Shown here one piece after another: positions 33,367 to 40,090 of a DNA stretch of 64,000 nucleotides (positions are counted from its first letter, which is position 1; every line of letters begins with the position of its first letter). Both the position numbers and the translations under genes were made by a program. Origin of the DNA: Rhodospirillaceae bacterium. GTDB lineage: Bacteria > Pseudomonadota > Alphaproteobacteria > GCA-2731375. The stretch lies in contig JABIWH010000005.1 of the NCBI GenBank assembly GCA_018701215.1, positions 137,455-201,454 of the forward strand, given 5' to 3'. The notes below the pieces were generated by a model. That model did not search any database and was not told where the DNA came from. It was given only the letters and a program-made list of their open reading frames with translations.

Positions 33367-33404
33367 GTTCATATGATGAACATTAACGCGTTCAGAGCAT
33401 GAAC
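33367..33404 (-). promoter_or_regulatory. twin operator-like dyads upstream of the EPS-type regulator
   Basis: Two perfect inverted repeats of the form GTTCA-N5-TGAAC lie at 33367-33381 and 33390-33404, with centres 23 bases apart (about two helical turns). The first extends by one further base pair on each side. They sit 46-83 bases upstream of the regulator start and are the only such pairs I noticed in the window. This is what a self-controlling dimeric winged-helix regulator would be expected to bind. Confidence 0.6.
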
Positions 33405-33430
33405 GTCAAGATAATGCGTCGCTGGCTGTG

Positions 33431-33958
33431 CTATGAAGCCTGCAATAGCAACGTTCTGGCTTGCTCGATGGTGCTCCGCGCCATGGCGGCCAGGCCCGCA
33501 TCATCGGCGCTGCTGACGGGATGGCTGATCACACCGAACGAATAATCCGGCATGCCCAGCACACGGCACATCAATTCCGCCGCACTGACAAATTGCGTCG
33601 TCATGACGCCGATGGCCGGAACCCCAAGACGTTCGGCCGTTACCGCATCATGCAAACTGCACGACGAGCAACTGCCTCAATCGCCAAGGCCCGAGATGAC
33701 CGCATCCCACTGTGAGATTTCCGCCACGATGGGCGGGTCAGCGGGGGCGCTGTAATTCGATTTCACCCGCACGACCACGTCGGCGACGCCGAATTCATCC
33801 CGCAGCATCCTATCCAGGTGTGAAAAATACCCGACCGTGCCTTCCTTGCCATTGGAGATAAAGCCAACGGTCTTGCCCTGCAGCGAGGTTAGGCGCGGCG
33901 CGGGCTTGCCCAGCTCCGCCGCCATCTCGCTGCTTGGGTCCAACACTTGCAATGTCAT
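33431..33958 (-). CDS. UGSC-family selenoprotein, in-frame UGA read as selenocysteine
   Basis: The two open stretches 33958-33680 and 33676-33431 are in the same frame and are joined by one TGA (33679-33677). Reading TGA as selenocysteine gives a 175-residue protein with GLGD-U-GSCSSCSLHDA in the middle. That is the defining motif of the UGSC (seleno)protein family. The N-terminal part (LDPSSEMAAEL, LQGKTVGFISNGKEGTVGYF) and the C-terminal part (GVPAIGVMTTQF, LGMPDYSFGVISHP) also fit it. A SECIS-like hairpin follows the UGA. A GGAG site precedes the ATG. It is the last gene of a four-gene unit. The biochemical role of the family is not known to me. An automatic annotation would split or drop this gene. 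Confidence 0.9.
33646..33666 (-). promoter_or_regulatory. bacterial SECIS-like hairpin after the UGA codon
   Basis: In the mRNA an 8-pair stem (33666-33659 with 33653-33646, with G-U wobbles) closes a five-base loop AGUUU (33658-33654). Counting the UGA as 1-3, the loop G and U are bases 23 and 24. This is the same register as the loop GU of the E. coli fdhF element that SelB contacts. The bulged U17 of fdhF has no exact counterpart; base 17 is a paired C. The stem lies inside the coding sequence, as bacterial SECIS elements do. Confidence 0.75.
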
Positions 33959-33988
33959 TTTGCCTTGTCTCCTTCAAAAAACGTTGCG

Positions 33989-35044
33989 CTAAATTTTCGG
34001 CGGCTCACAATCGAGGCAGACGCCAATGGCCATGGTCACCGCATGGCTTTTGTGGCCCAGCCAGGGCGGAATGACGGCGCCGAAGCCGCCCGCTGGCCCG
34101 CCGGCGGCAATGACCAGCAGCTGATCGGGACTTTCCATGGCGGGATAGACCGTGTCGCCACGGTCGCGCACCACCGCGCCTTTGCCCACATCGGCCCATT
34201 CGCTGCGCCGGATACGGGCGCGCTCGAAAATGAACTCCGCTACGTCCGCCTTGCTCCAACCGGCTGTCTGCAAATGCTGGCGCAGCTGCTGCGGCACGAT
34301 GATGGCGTAGTTGCCCGGCCAAATGGAGTAATGCCGCATATTGGCGCGAATTTCGGCCGCGAAGGTCTCCAGGATCTCTTTTGGATCGGTGGTCCATTCG
34401 TTCATGATCTGGCGCGGCGCGCCGGCGGCCATGACGGTGACGGCGGAGGCTTCTTTTGGAATATCGTTCTGCTCGGCCAGGCTCAACCAGGTGCTGTCGT
34501 CCTCGTCTTCCGCCAGGCAATAGCTGATCTTGCCCGGATGGCCGATGGTCGAGCGGTCGATGCCACCCGGCCGCACGTCGAAGACATTGATCAGGATCAG
34601 GCGCAGGGCGCGGCCAATGGCCATCGTGGCCCGGTCACTGGCGCCCAGCACATTAAAAGTTGGGTTGGTGGACAATTCCTGGCGGATCGGCCCGTTCAGA
34701 ACCAGCATGACGGCGCAGCCCCCGGTGCTGGCCGTGGCGCCATGTAGCAAAAACTCCGGCTGCATCATGGCCGTAATCGCGGCGATTACCACTGGGAAAT
34801 GCATGGGCAGACAGCCCGCCATCACGGCGTTGATCGCCAGCTTCTCCACCGTGATCGGGCGTTCGCGCACCGGTTCGATGCCGATCAACTGCTCTGGCGG
34901 CAGCATGGCCCATTCCAGACAGGCCTCCACCGCCGCCGCCGTTGGCGGCACGATAGGCAGGCCATCGGTCCAGCCGTTGCTGTGGTAAAGCTCCTGAACG
35001 GCGCTGAAATCCGCTGCCTCATGAATTTTCGATGCAAGTTGCAC
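33989..35044 (-). CDS. conserved protein of unknown function, partner of the UGSC selenoprotein
   Basis: A soluble 351-residue protein. Recognisable stretches are NGWTDGLPIVPPTAAAVEAC, VEKLAINAVMAGCLPMHFPV, GATASTGGCAVMLVLNGPI and GHPGKISYCLAEDEDD. They read as belonging to a widespread conserved family, but I cannot attach a function. The C terminus carries a CxxC pair (VCLDCEPPKI), and other cysteines sit in conserved-looking loops. Start is a GTG with GAGGA upstream. The gene lies 30 bases ahead of the UGSC gene and 24 bases behind the acyl-CoA dehydrogenase gene, so it is clearly part of the same unit. A redox partnership with the selenoprotein is a guess from context. Confidence 0.75.
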   Translation of the reverse strand: MQLASKIHEAADFSAVQELYHSNGWTDGLPIVPPTAAAVEACLEWAMLPPEQLIGIEPVRERPITVEKLAINAVMAGCLPMHFPVVIAAITAMMQPEFLLHGATASTGGCAVMLVLNGPIRQELSTNPTFNVLGASDRATMAIGRALRLILINVFDVRPGGIDRSTIGHPGKISYCLAEDEDDSTWLSLAEQNDIPKEASAVTVMAAGAPRQIMNEWTTDPKEILETFAAEIRANMRHYSIWPGNYAIIVPQQLRQHLQTAGWSKADVAEFIFERARIRRSEWADVGKGAVVRDRGDTVYPAMESPDQLLVIAAGGPAGGFGAVIPPWLGHKSHAVTMAIGVCLDCEPPKI

Positions 35045-35068
35045 GTTCTGTCTTCCTCTCAGCTGTAT

Positions 35069-36226
35069 TTAGAGGCCCATTTCCTTGGCGATGATATTAC
35101 GCTGTATTTCCATGGCGCCGCCACCGATCTCAAACATCTTAGCATCGGCGAAATGCATGGGCAGGCCGCTTTCCACGCTGTAGCCGAAACCGCCCAGCAG
35201 CTGAATTCCCTGGTGGGAAACCATCATATAGGCCTCGGCGCCGGCGACTTTCGCCATGGATGCCTCTTTGTGACAACTACCTTCATGTTCCAGTTTCCAG
35301 GCCGCCCGATAGGTCAGCAGCCTCGCACTGTCCACGGCCATCTGCATATCGACCAGCTTGTGCCGCACCGCCTGCAAGCGGCCCAGAGGCTTACCAAAGG
35401 CAATGCGCTGGTTCACATAGTCCAGCACCAGATCGATAATGCCCTGGGCGGCTCCGACGCCGATGGCGCCATGGTAAAAGCGTTCGTTGTCCAAACCGCC
35501 CAGCAGACCCTTCCAGCCATTGCCGCGCCCGCCAATGACGGCATCGGCGGGGACCCGCAGGTCGTTGAAGGCGATGGAATACGTCGGGATCATGGCCAGG
35601 CCCAGGGTCTCGATCCGGTGATATTCAATCTCCGGCCGCTGGCCGGGGTTTTCCACCAGGAACAGCGTGATGCCTTCGTGTTTCGGTTTATCCGGGTCAG
35701 TGCGCGCCGCGATAACGGCAAATCCCGCGCTTTCGATTTGGCTATTGAACATCTTGGTGCCGTTGATCAGGTACGAGCCATCAGGTTGTTCCTCGGCCCG
35801 TGTAGAGATCGCGGCGGCGTCCGAGCCGGCTTCCGCCTCGGTCAAACAAAGCGCTAGCTGCACTTCGCCGCGCACCACTTTGGGCAGAACCAAGTCCTTT
35901 TGCGCCTGCGAGGCAAAACGTGCGATCTGTGGCCCGACAATCACGGCGGCACGGCCATAATGGGTCGATAGGGCGGAGGAGGCCCGGGACAGCTCCTCGA
36001 CGAAGACCACCATGCCGGTGGGATCGACTTTCTCCAGACCGCTGTATTCGGGCGGCAGCAGGAAGCCGAACACGCCCAGCTCGCCAAGCTTCAGGAATGC
36101 CTCGCGCGGCGGCTCCACCTTGTCGCGGACCCATTGCAGAATTTTCTCCCGCGGGAACTCGGTCTCGACGAAGCGCCGGGACATATCCTTCAACGCTTGA
36201 TGCTCGGGGCTTAAACTGAAATCCAT
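35069..36226 (-). CDS. acyl-CoA dehydrogenase family protein
   Basis: A 385-residue flavoprotein. It has ALCLTEAEAGSDAAAISTRA, INGTKMFNSQIESAGFAVIA and the C-terminal GGFGYSVESGLPMHFADAK. In the common medium/short-chain enzymes the catalytic Glu is in the C-terminal YEGTSEIQ. Here the aligned segment is IGGGAMEIQ with Gly in that place. The alternative Glu used by isovaleryl-CoA dehydrogenase is available in LLGGLDNERF. It should remove hydrogen from an acyl-CoA and pass electrons to ETF. It is second in the unit that ends with the UGSC selenoprotein; an AGGT site lies before the ATG. Confidence 0.9.
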   Translation of the reverse strand: MDFSLSPEHQALKDMSRRFVETEFPREKILQWVRDKVEPPREAFLKLGELGVFGFLLPPEYSGLEKVDPTGMVVFVEELSRASSALSTHYGRAAVIVGPQIARFASQAQKDLVLPKVVRGEVQLALCLTEAEAGSDAAAISTRAEEQPDGSYLINGTKMFNSQIESAGFAVIAARTDPDKPKHEGITLFLVENPGQRPEIEYHRIETLGLAMIPTYSIAFNDLRVPADAVIGGRGNGWKGLLGGLDNERFYHGAIGVGAAQGIIDLVLDYVNQRIAFGKPLGRLQAVRHKLVDMQMAVDSARLLTYRAAWKLEHEGSCHKEASMAKVAGAEAYMMVSHQGIQLLGGFGYSVESGLPMHFADAKMFEIGGGAMEIQRNIIAKEMGL

Positions 36227-36254
36227 CTGACTTACCTATTGTTCCTCATGATAC

Positions 36255-36274
36255 GCGGCTACTCGCGGCTACTC
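36255..36274. repeat. 10-base tandem duplication
   Basis: The unit GCGGCTACTC occurs twice in direct tandem (36255-36264 and 36265-36274). It reaches into the stop codon of the SRPBCC gene and lies in the short gap to the dehydrogenase gene. It looks like a slippage duplication. It lengthens the gap but breaks no gene. Confidence 0.7.
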
Positions 36275-36734
36275 AGAGTGTACCCGCCGCGACCCGTGCT
36301 TCTACATTACGCTTGATATTTTCCAGGCTGACCTTGGCTTCGGCATCGATCCGCTCAATCATTTCAGCCGTCGGCGCCTTGGCCCGGGCCGGGTTCTGTA
36401 TGGTGCGCGTATAGCGCACCTGATCACCGACGGACACAACGTCATAGCGGGCAATGATGGGGCCAAGAAAATCGGTCCCGGTCGCGGCAATCCAAAGATG
36501 TGGCGATTGGCATTCGGTTACCCGCCAGTTCAGTTCCGCTGGACCGGTGCGGGTATGCCATTGCTCGCAAAAAGTATCACCGACGACCAAGGGGCGGTCG
36601 GGACTGTCCATTTCGTGCGAGGCGGCGATCCATTCCGGCCAGGAATTGGGGTTGGAGACATAGTCCAACACCGCCTTGGCCGGCGCATCAATAAGAATGT
36701 CGTGGCTGCGTTCAAACGCGACTGTATCTGTCAT
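36273..36734 (-). CDS. SRPBCC-family (START-like) ligand-binding protein
   Basis: A 153-residue protein with the polyketide-cyclase/START-like pattern: FERSHDILIDAPAKAVLDYV, NPNSWPEWIAASHEM, NWRVTECQSPHLW and a long C-terminal helix (SLENIKRNVEARVAAG). The fold forms a deep hydrophobic pocket; members are cyclases, carriers or ring-hydroxylase-like proteins. The substrate is unknown. It is the first gene of the selenoprotein unit, 46 bases before the acyl-CoA dehydrogenase. Promoters for this unit and for the divergent amidohydrolase must share 36735-36854. Confidence 0.82.
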   Translation of the reverse strand: MTDTVAFERSHDILIDAPAKAVLDYVSNPNSWPEWIAASHEMDSPDRPLVVGDTFCEQWHTRTGPAELNWRVTECQSPHLWIAATGTDFLGPIIARYDVVSVGDQVRYTRTIQNPARAKAPTAEMIERIDAEAKVSLENIKRNVEARVAAGTL

Positions 36735-36854
36735 GGTCTCGATTTCTTTTTTATTGTCTATGTCAGGGGGCCCCGTAGACTTGGGGTGGCCATGGGATGT
36801 TATACCAAGGATCATGGATACTAATCGAGTTCACTGGGCAGGGTCATATTGAAA

Positions 36855-38090
36855 ATGGATGGTATCAAAATAAACGGCGAACGGTTGCTGGCAGATCTGC
36901 GGGCAATGCGGGCCATGGGCGCGGCAGGCACGGGCGTTGTGCGCCCGGCTTTCTCCGAGATCGATATGACCGCCCGGCGCTGGCTGGCCGAACGCTATAC
37001 CGAGGCCGGCTTGACGGCCACCATCGACGGTGTCGGCAACGTGTTGGGTAAATCCGCCAATCCCGGCCCGGCGCTGTTGATCGGCTCGCATTCCGACACC
37101 CAGCCCACGGGCGGCTGGCTGGACGGCGCCCTCGGCGTGGCCTATGGCCTTGAAGTGGTCCGCGCCCTGGCCGAGGACCCGGCGACCAAGCATCTGGCGG
37201 TGGACGCGGTATCCTGGCAGGACGAGGAATCCCGGTTCTACGGCTGCCTGGGCAGCCGGTCTTTTTGTGGCGGCTTTCCGGCCGAGGCTGAACAGGGCCT
37301 GACCGACAAGGACGGCGTCGCCCTCTCGGATGCCCTGGCCCAGGCCGGCCTGACGGACGTGCCGCGCCTGTCTTCAGGGGAGCATGACTATATGGGCTTT
37401 CTGGAGGCGCATATCGAACAGGGCCCGCATTTGGAGACCGATGGCTTGCGCATTGGCATTGTCGAAAGCATTGTTGGCCTGGGCGGCATGGTCTTCACCT
37501 TCACCGGGCAGCAGAACCATGCCGGCACGACCATGATGGCCGGGCGCAAGGATGCGGCAACGGCGCTTTATGCCCTGGCCAATGCCATCAACGAGGAATT
37601 TCCCAAAGTCGCAGGCGAACGCTCGGTCTGGACCATGGGCCGGGTTCTGCTCCGTCCCGGCGCGCCATCCATCGTACCCGGCTACGCCGAGCTGGAATTG
37701 CAATACCGGGATGTGGACCCTGCCGTATTGGACCGCTTCGAAGCCACCGCCCATGACCTGGTGGCCCGAATTAACGGCCGGGGCGGCGCCGTGGCCGAGG
37801 CGAAACCGTCACGGGTCCGCATCGCACCGGCTCATATGGACGAGGGTTTCAGGGGGCATCTGGCGAAGGCGGCGGAGCGTCATGCACCGGGCAACTGGAC
37901 GGCCATGCCGTCGGGCGCCTTTCACGATGCGGGCGTGGTCTGCGCGGTGATGCCATGTGCCATGTTGTTTATTCCATCCATTGGCGGCATCAGCCACGAT
38001 TTTGCCGAAGACAGCCACGTCGAGGATATCATCCTGGGTTGCGAAGTTCTGGCGACGGGCGCGGCAGCCATCCTGACGGCAGCCGTCTAA
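36855..38090 (+). CDS. Zn-dependent hydantoinase/carbamoylase-family amidohydrolase (second copy)
   Basis: A 411-residue M20-fold amidohydrolase with LLIGSHSDTQPTGGWLDGAL, WQDEESRFYGCLGSRSF, EAHIEQGPHLE and HDFAEDSHVEDI. The EESRF motif is closer to the family norm than in the copy at 27090. Substrates are N-carbamoyl amino acids, allantoate or related ureido compounds. A TTG at 36849 is a competing start. It is divergent from the selenoprotein unit and its stop overlaps the MscS gene (TAATG). Confidence 0.9.
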   Translation: MDGIKINGERLLADLRAMRAMGAAGTGVVRPAFSEIDMTARRWLAERYTEAGLTATIDGVGNVLGKSANPGPALLIGSHSDTQPTGGWLDGALGVAYGLEVVRALAEDPATKHLAVDAVSWQDEESRFYGCLGSRSFCGGFPAEAEQGLTDKDGVALSDALAQAGLTDVPRLSSGEHDYMGFLEAHIEQGPHLETDGLRIGIVESIVGLGGMVFTFTGQQNHAGTTMMAGRKDAATALYALANAINEEFPKVAGERSVWTMGRVLLRPGAPSIVPGYAELELQYRDVDPAVLDRFEATAHDLVARINGRGGAVAEAKPSRVRIAPAHMDEGFRGHLAKAAERHAPGNWTAMPSGAFHDAGVVCAVMPCAMLFIPSIGGISHDFAEDSHVEDIILGCEVLATGAAAILTAAV

Positions 38091-39277
38091 TGGAAGGCAT
38101 GATTGATTTGTGGCTGGAAGTTGTCACTGTTTGGCAGACGGCGGTGTTCGGCATTGGTGTTGGCCAGGTGCTATCCGCGTTAGCCGTATTCATATTATTC
38201 CTGCTGTTGCGCCGGGTTTTTACCCGCATTGTGTTGGGCACCCTGGGCAGCATCACCCGGCATACCAAGAATGATTTTGATGACGAGCTGATCGCGGCCC
38301 TGGAAGAGCCATTACGCTTTGTCTTTATCATCATCGGACTGTATGCCGCGACCCAGGTGGTCTCGTTTCCGGAAGAAATCAACGTCCTGCTGACCCACCT
38401 AGTGCGTTCACTCATCGCCTTTGCCATTTTCTGGACCCTGTACCGCTGTGTCGCGCCGCTGTCATTCCTGATTGACAAGGCTTTTGGCGCCATTGGCCAA
38501 ACCTCCTTGGGGGACAGCCTGAAGGAGTTCGTGGCTAAACTGGCCCGCTTTGTCATTGTCTGCGTCGGCGTCGTGGCGGTGTTGGAGGAATGGCAGTTCA
38601 ATGTAGGCGCGGTATTGGGCGGCCTGGGACTGGTGGGCATGGCGGTGGCCCTTGGGGCGCAGAGCCTGATCGCCAACTTGTTCGCGGGCGTCACTATCTT
38701 TCTGGACGGTATTTTTGACAAAGGCGATTGGATCAGAGGCGCGGGCGTCGAAGGCACGGTGGAGGATATCGGTTTCCACACCACCAAGATCCGCCGCTTT
38801 GACAAAGCCCTGACCATCATTCCAAACGATAAGCTGGCCAGCGATGCAGTGATCAATTTCTCGCGCATGACGAACCGTCGGATCTATTGGAAGATCGGCG
38901 TCGAATACAGCGCCACCGAGGGGCAGTTGCGCCAGATCGTCAACGGCATCAAGGATCATGTCTACGACAACGAGGATTTTGAAACGGATCCAGCGAAAGT
39001 GACGACGCTGATCCATGTGGACAGCTTCAACGACAGCTCCATCGATATCATGCTCTATTGCTTTACCTCCACAACCCGCTGGCCGGAATGGATGCGGGTG
39101 AAGGAGGACCTGGCCTTTGCCCTCAAAGGCATCGTGGAAGGGGCGGGCAGCAGCTTCGCCTTTCCGTCCACGTCCATTTATGTTGAAACCTTGCCCTTCG
39201 GCACGCCGGAAGCCTATCCCAGCGTTCCGAACATATCCCCTAACGCAGCCCCAACCGTATCTGAGGAAACCCCATGA
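38090..39277 (+). CDS. MscS-family mechanosensitive ion channel
   Basis: A 395-residue inner-membrane protein with hydrophobic segments at about 18-42, 75-100 and 105-125 ahead of the channel core. The pore helix is GAVLGGLGLVGMAVALGAQS, followed by LIANLFAGVTIFLDGIFDKGDW, as in MscS. The beta domain (GTVEDIGFHTTKIRRFD, IPNDKLASDAVINFSR) and the cytoplasmic vestibule follow. Such channels open under membrane tension to relieve osmotic shock. The start overlaps the amidohydrolase stop and the end overlaps the GST-like gene. Confidence 0.92.
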   Translation: MEGMIDLWLEVVTVWQTAVFGIGVGQVLSALAVFILFLLLRRVFTRIVLGTLGSITRHTKNDFDDELIAALEEPLRFVFIIIGLYAATQVVSFPEEINVLLTHLVRSLIAFAIFWTLYRCVAPLSFLIDKAFGAIGQTSLGDSLKEFVAKLARFVIVCVGVVAVLEEWQFNVGAVLGGLGLVGMAVALGAQSLIANLFAGVTIFLDGIFDKGDWIRGAGVEGTVEDIGFHTTKIRRFDKALTIIPNDKLASDAVINFSRMTNRRIYWKIGVEYSATEGQLRQIVNGIKDHVYDNEDFETDPAKVTTLIHVDSFNDSSIDIMLYCFTSTTRWPEWMRVKEDLAFALKGIVEGAGSSFAFPSTSIYVETLPFGTPEAYPSVPNISPNAAPTVSEETP

Positions 39278-39870
39278 AACTGTTCTTTTCCGGAAATTCC
39301 CCTTACGCCCGCCGCACCCGCATCGCCGCCCGCGCCACCGGCCTGGCGGTGGAGGAAGTCGATGCCTCGCCCCTGGCGGCCGAGAACCATTTCCTGTTGC
39401 AACACGGCCCCGGTGGCAAGGTGCCGGGACTGGAAACCGACGCCGGCAATTTTCTCTGTGAGACCCTGATTATCAGCCGCTATCTGAACGACCTCTCGGG
39501 CGGAAAATTGCTGCCGAGCGATCCGGTGGCGGCCGGGGCGGTACTTGAGCTTGAAGGGATCGGCTCCCTGCTTATGGATACCCTGTTCCATTGCTCCCAT
39601 GAAAAACGCCGCGAAGCCGGCGAGCAATCGCCTGCCCTTATCGACAAAGAAAGCTTGCGCGCACGCCGCTGTTACGACGCCTTGGACAACCTGCTCGCCG
39701 GTCAGGACGCCGTTATAAACCTCGGCACCATCGCCGCGATTGCCTCCCTCGGCTATGCCGATTGGCGCCACGCCGATGATAATTGGCGCAACGGGCGGGA
39801 GGGACTGGCGGCCTGGGCAGATGCAATGATGAAATTCCCAGCAGTCGGTGATACCTATCCGGTTTTCTAA
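39274..39870 (+). CDS. glutathione S-transferase-like protein
   Basis: A 198-residue protein. The N-terminal thioredoxin-like domain has KLFFSGNSPYARRTRIAAR, GKVPGLETDAGN and the SNAIL-like CETLIISRYLNDL. A helical C-terminal domain includes LEGIGSLLMDTLFH and TIAAIASLGYADWR. This matches soluble GSTs; SPYARR fits the family's Ser/Cys active region. It is translated from an ATGA overlap with the MscS gene. The substrate is unknown. Confidence 0.85.
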   Translation: MKLFFSGNSPYARRTRIAARATGLAVEEVDASPLAAENHFLLQHGPGGKVPGLETDAGNFLCETLIISRYLNDLSGGKLLPSDPVAAGAVLELEGIGSLLMDTLFHCSHEKRREAGEQSPALIDKESLRARRCYDALDNLLAGQDAVINLGTIAAIASLGYADWRHADDNWRNGREGLAAWADAMMKFPAVGDTYPVF

Positions 39871-39921
39871 GACCGTCCGGGAGCAGGATTTTTCACCCGC
39901 ATTAAGGGAAATAATATCGCC

Positions 39922-39950
39922 GTCACGCCTGCCCCGCAGGCAGGGATGAC
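39922..39950. repeat. palindromic repeat of the GTCATCCCTGCC type
   Basis: Two 12-base arms with two mismatches (GTCANNCCTGCC and its complement) surround a five-base loop. It lies in the 220-base gap between the GST-like gene and the response-regulator gene. Palindromes of this sequence type are common in proteobacterial intergenic DNA. It may also end transcription of the upstream operon, but no T-run follows. Confidence 0.55.
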
Positions 39951-40061
39951 CTTGCCGCAACCCACTTAATGTTAGCAATCATTGATCTTATCCCGAAAAC
40001 GTTCCAAAACCAGACCAATTTCCCCTTGCGAAAGGTTATAGCCGCGCTGCATATCTACAAC

Positions 40062-40080
40062 TGCATGTATTGGTCATGCA
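40062..40080. promoter_or_regulatory. operator-like dyad before the receiver-MarR gene
   Basis: TGCATG-N7-CATGCA is a perfect 6+6 dyad lying directly upstream of the preferred ATG at 40091. It overlaps the two earlier candidate starts (TTG 40070, ATG 40076). The size and position suit a dimeric winged-helix protein repressing its own gene. If the upstream starts are used, the site would instead lie in the coding sequence. Confidence 0.4.
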
Positions 40081-40090
40081 ATTGTATTTG

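Noticed and set aside
33431..33958. Nonsense mutation or pseudogene explanation for the TGA in the UGSC gene
   Set aside because: The frame is kept on both sides, the TGA sits exactly at the family's Sec/Cys position, and a SECIS-like hairpin with the right loop register follows. A random nonsense mutation would not combine these.
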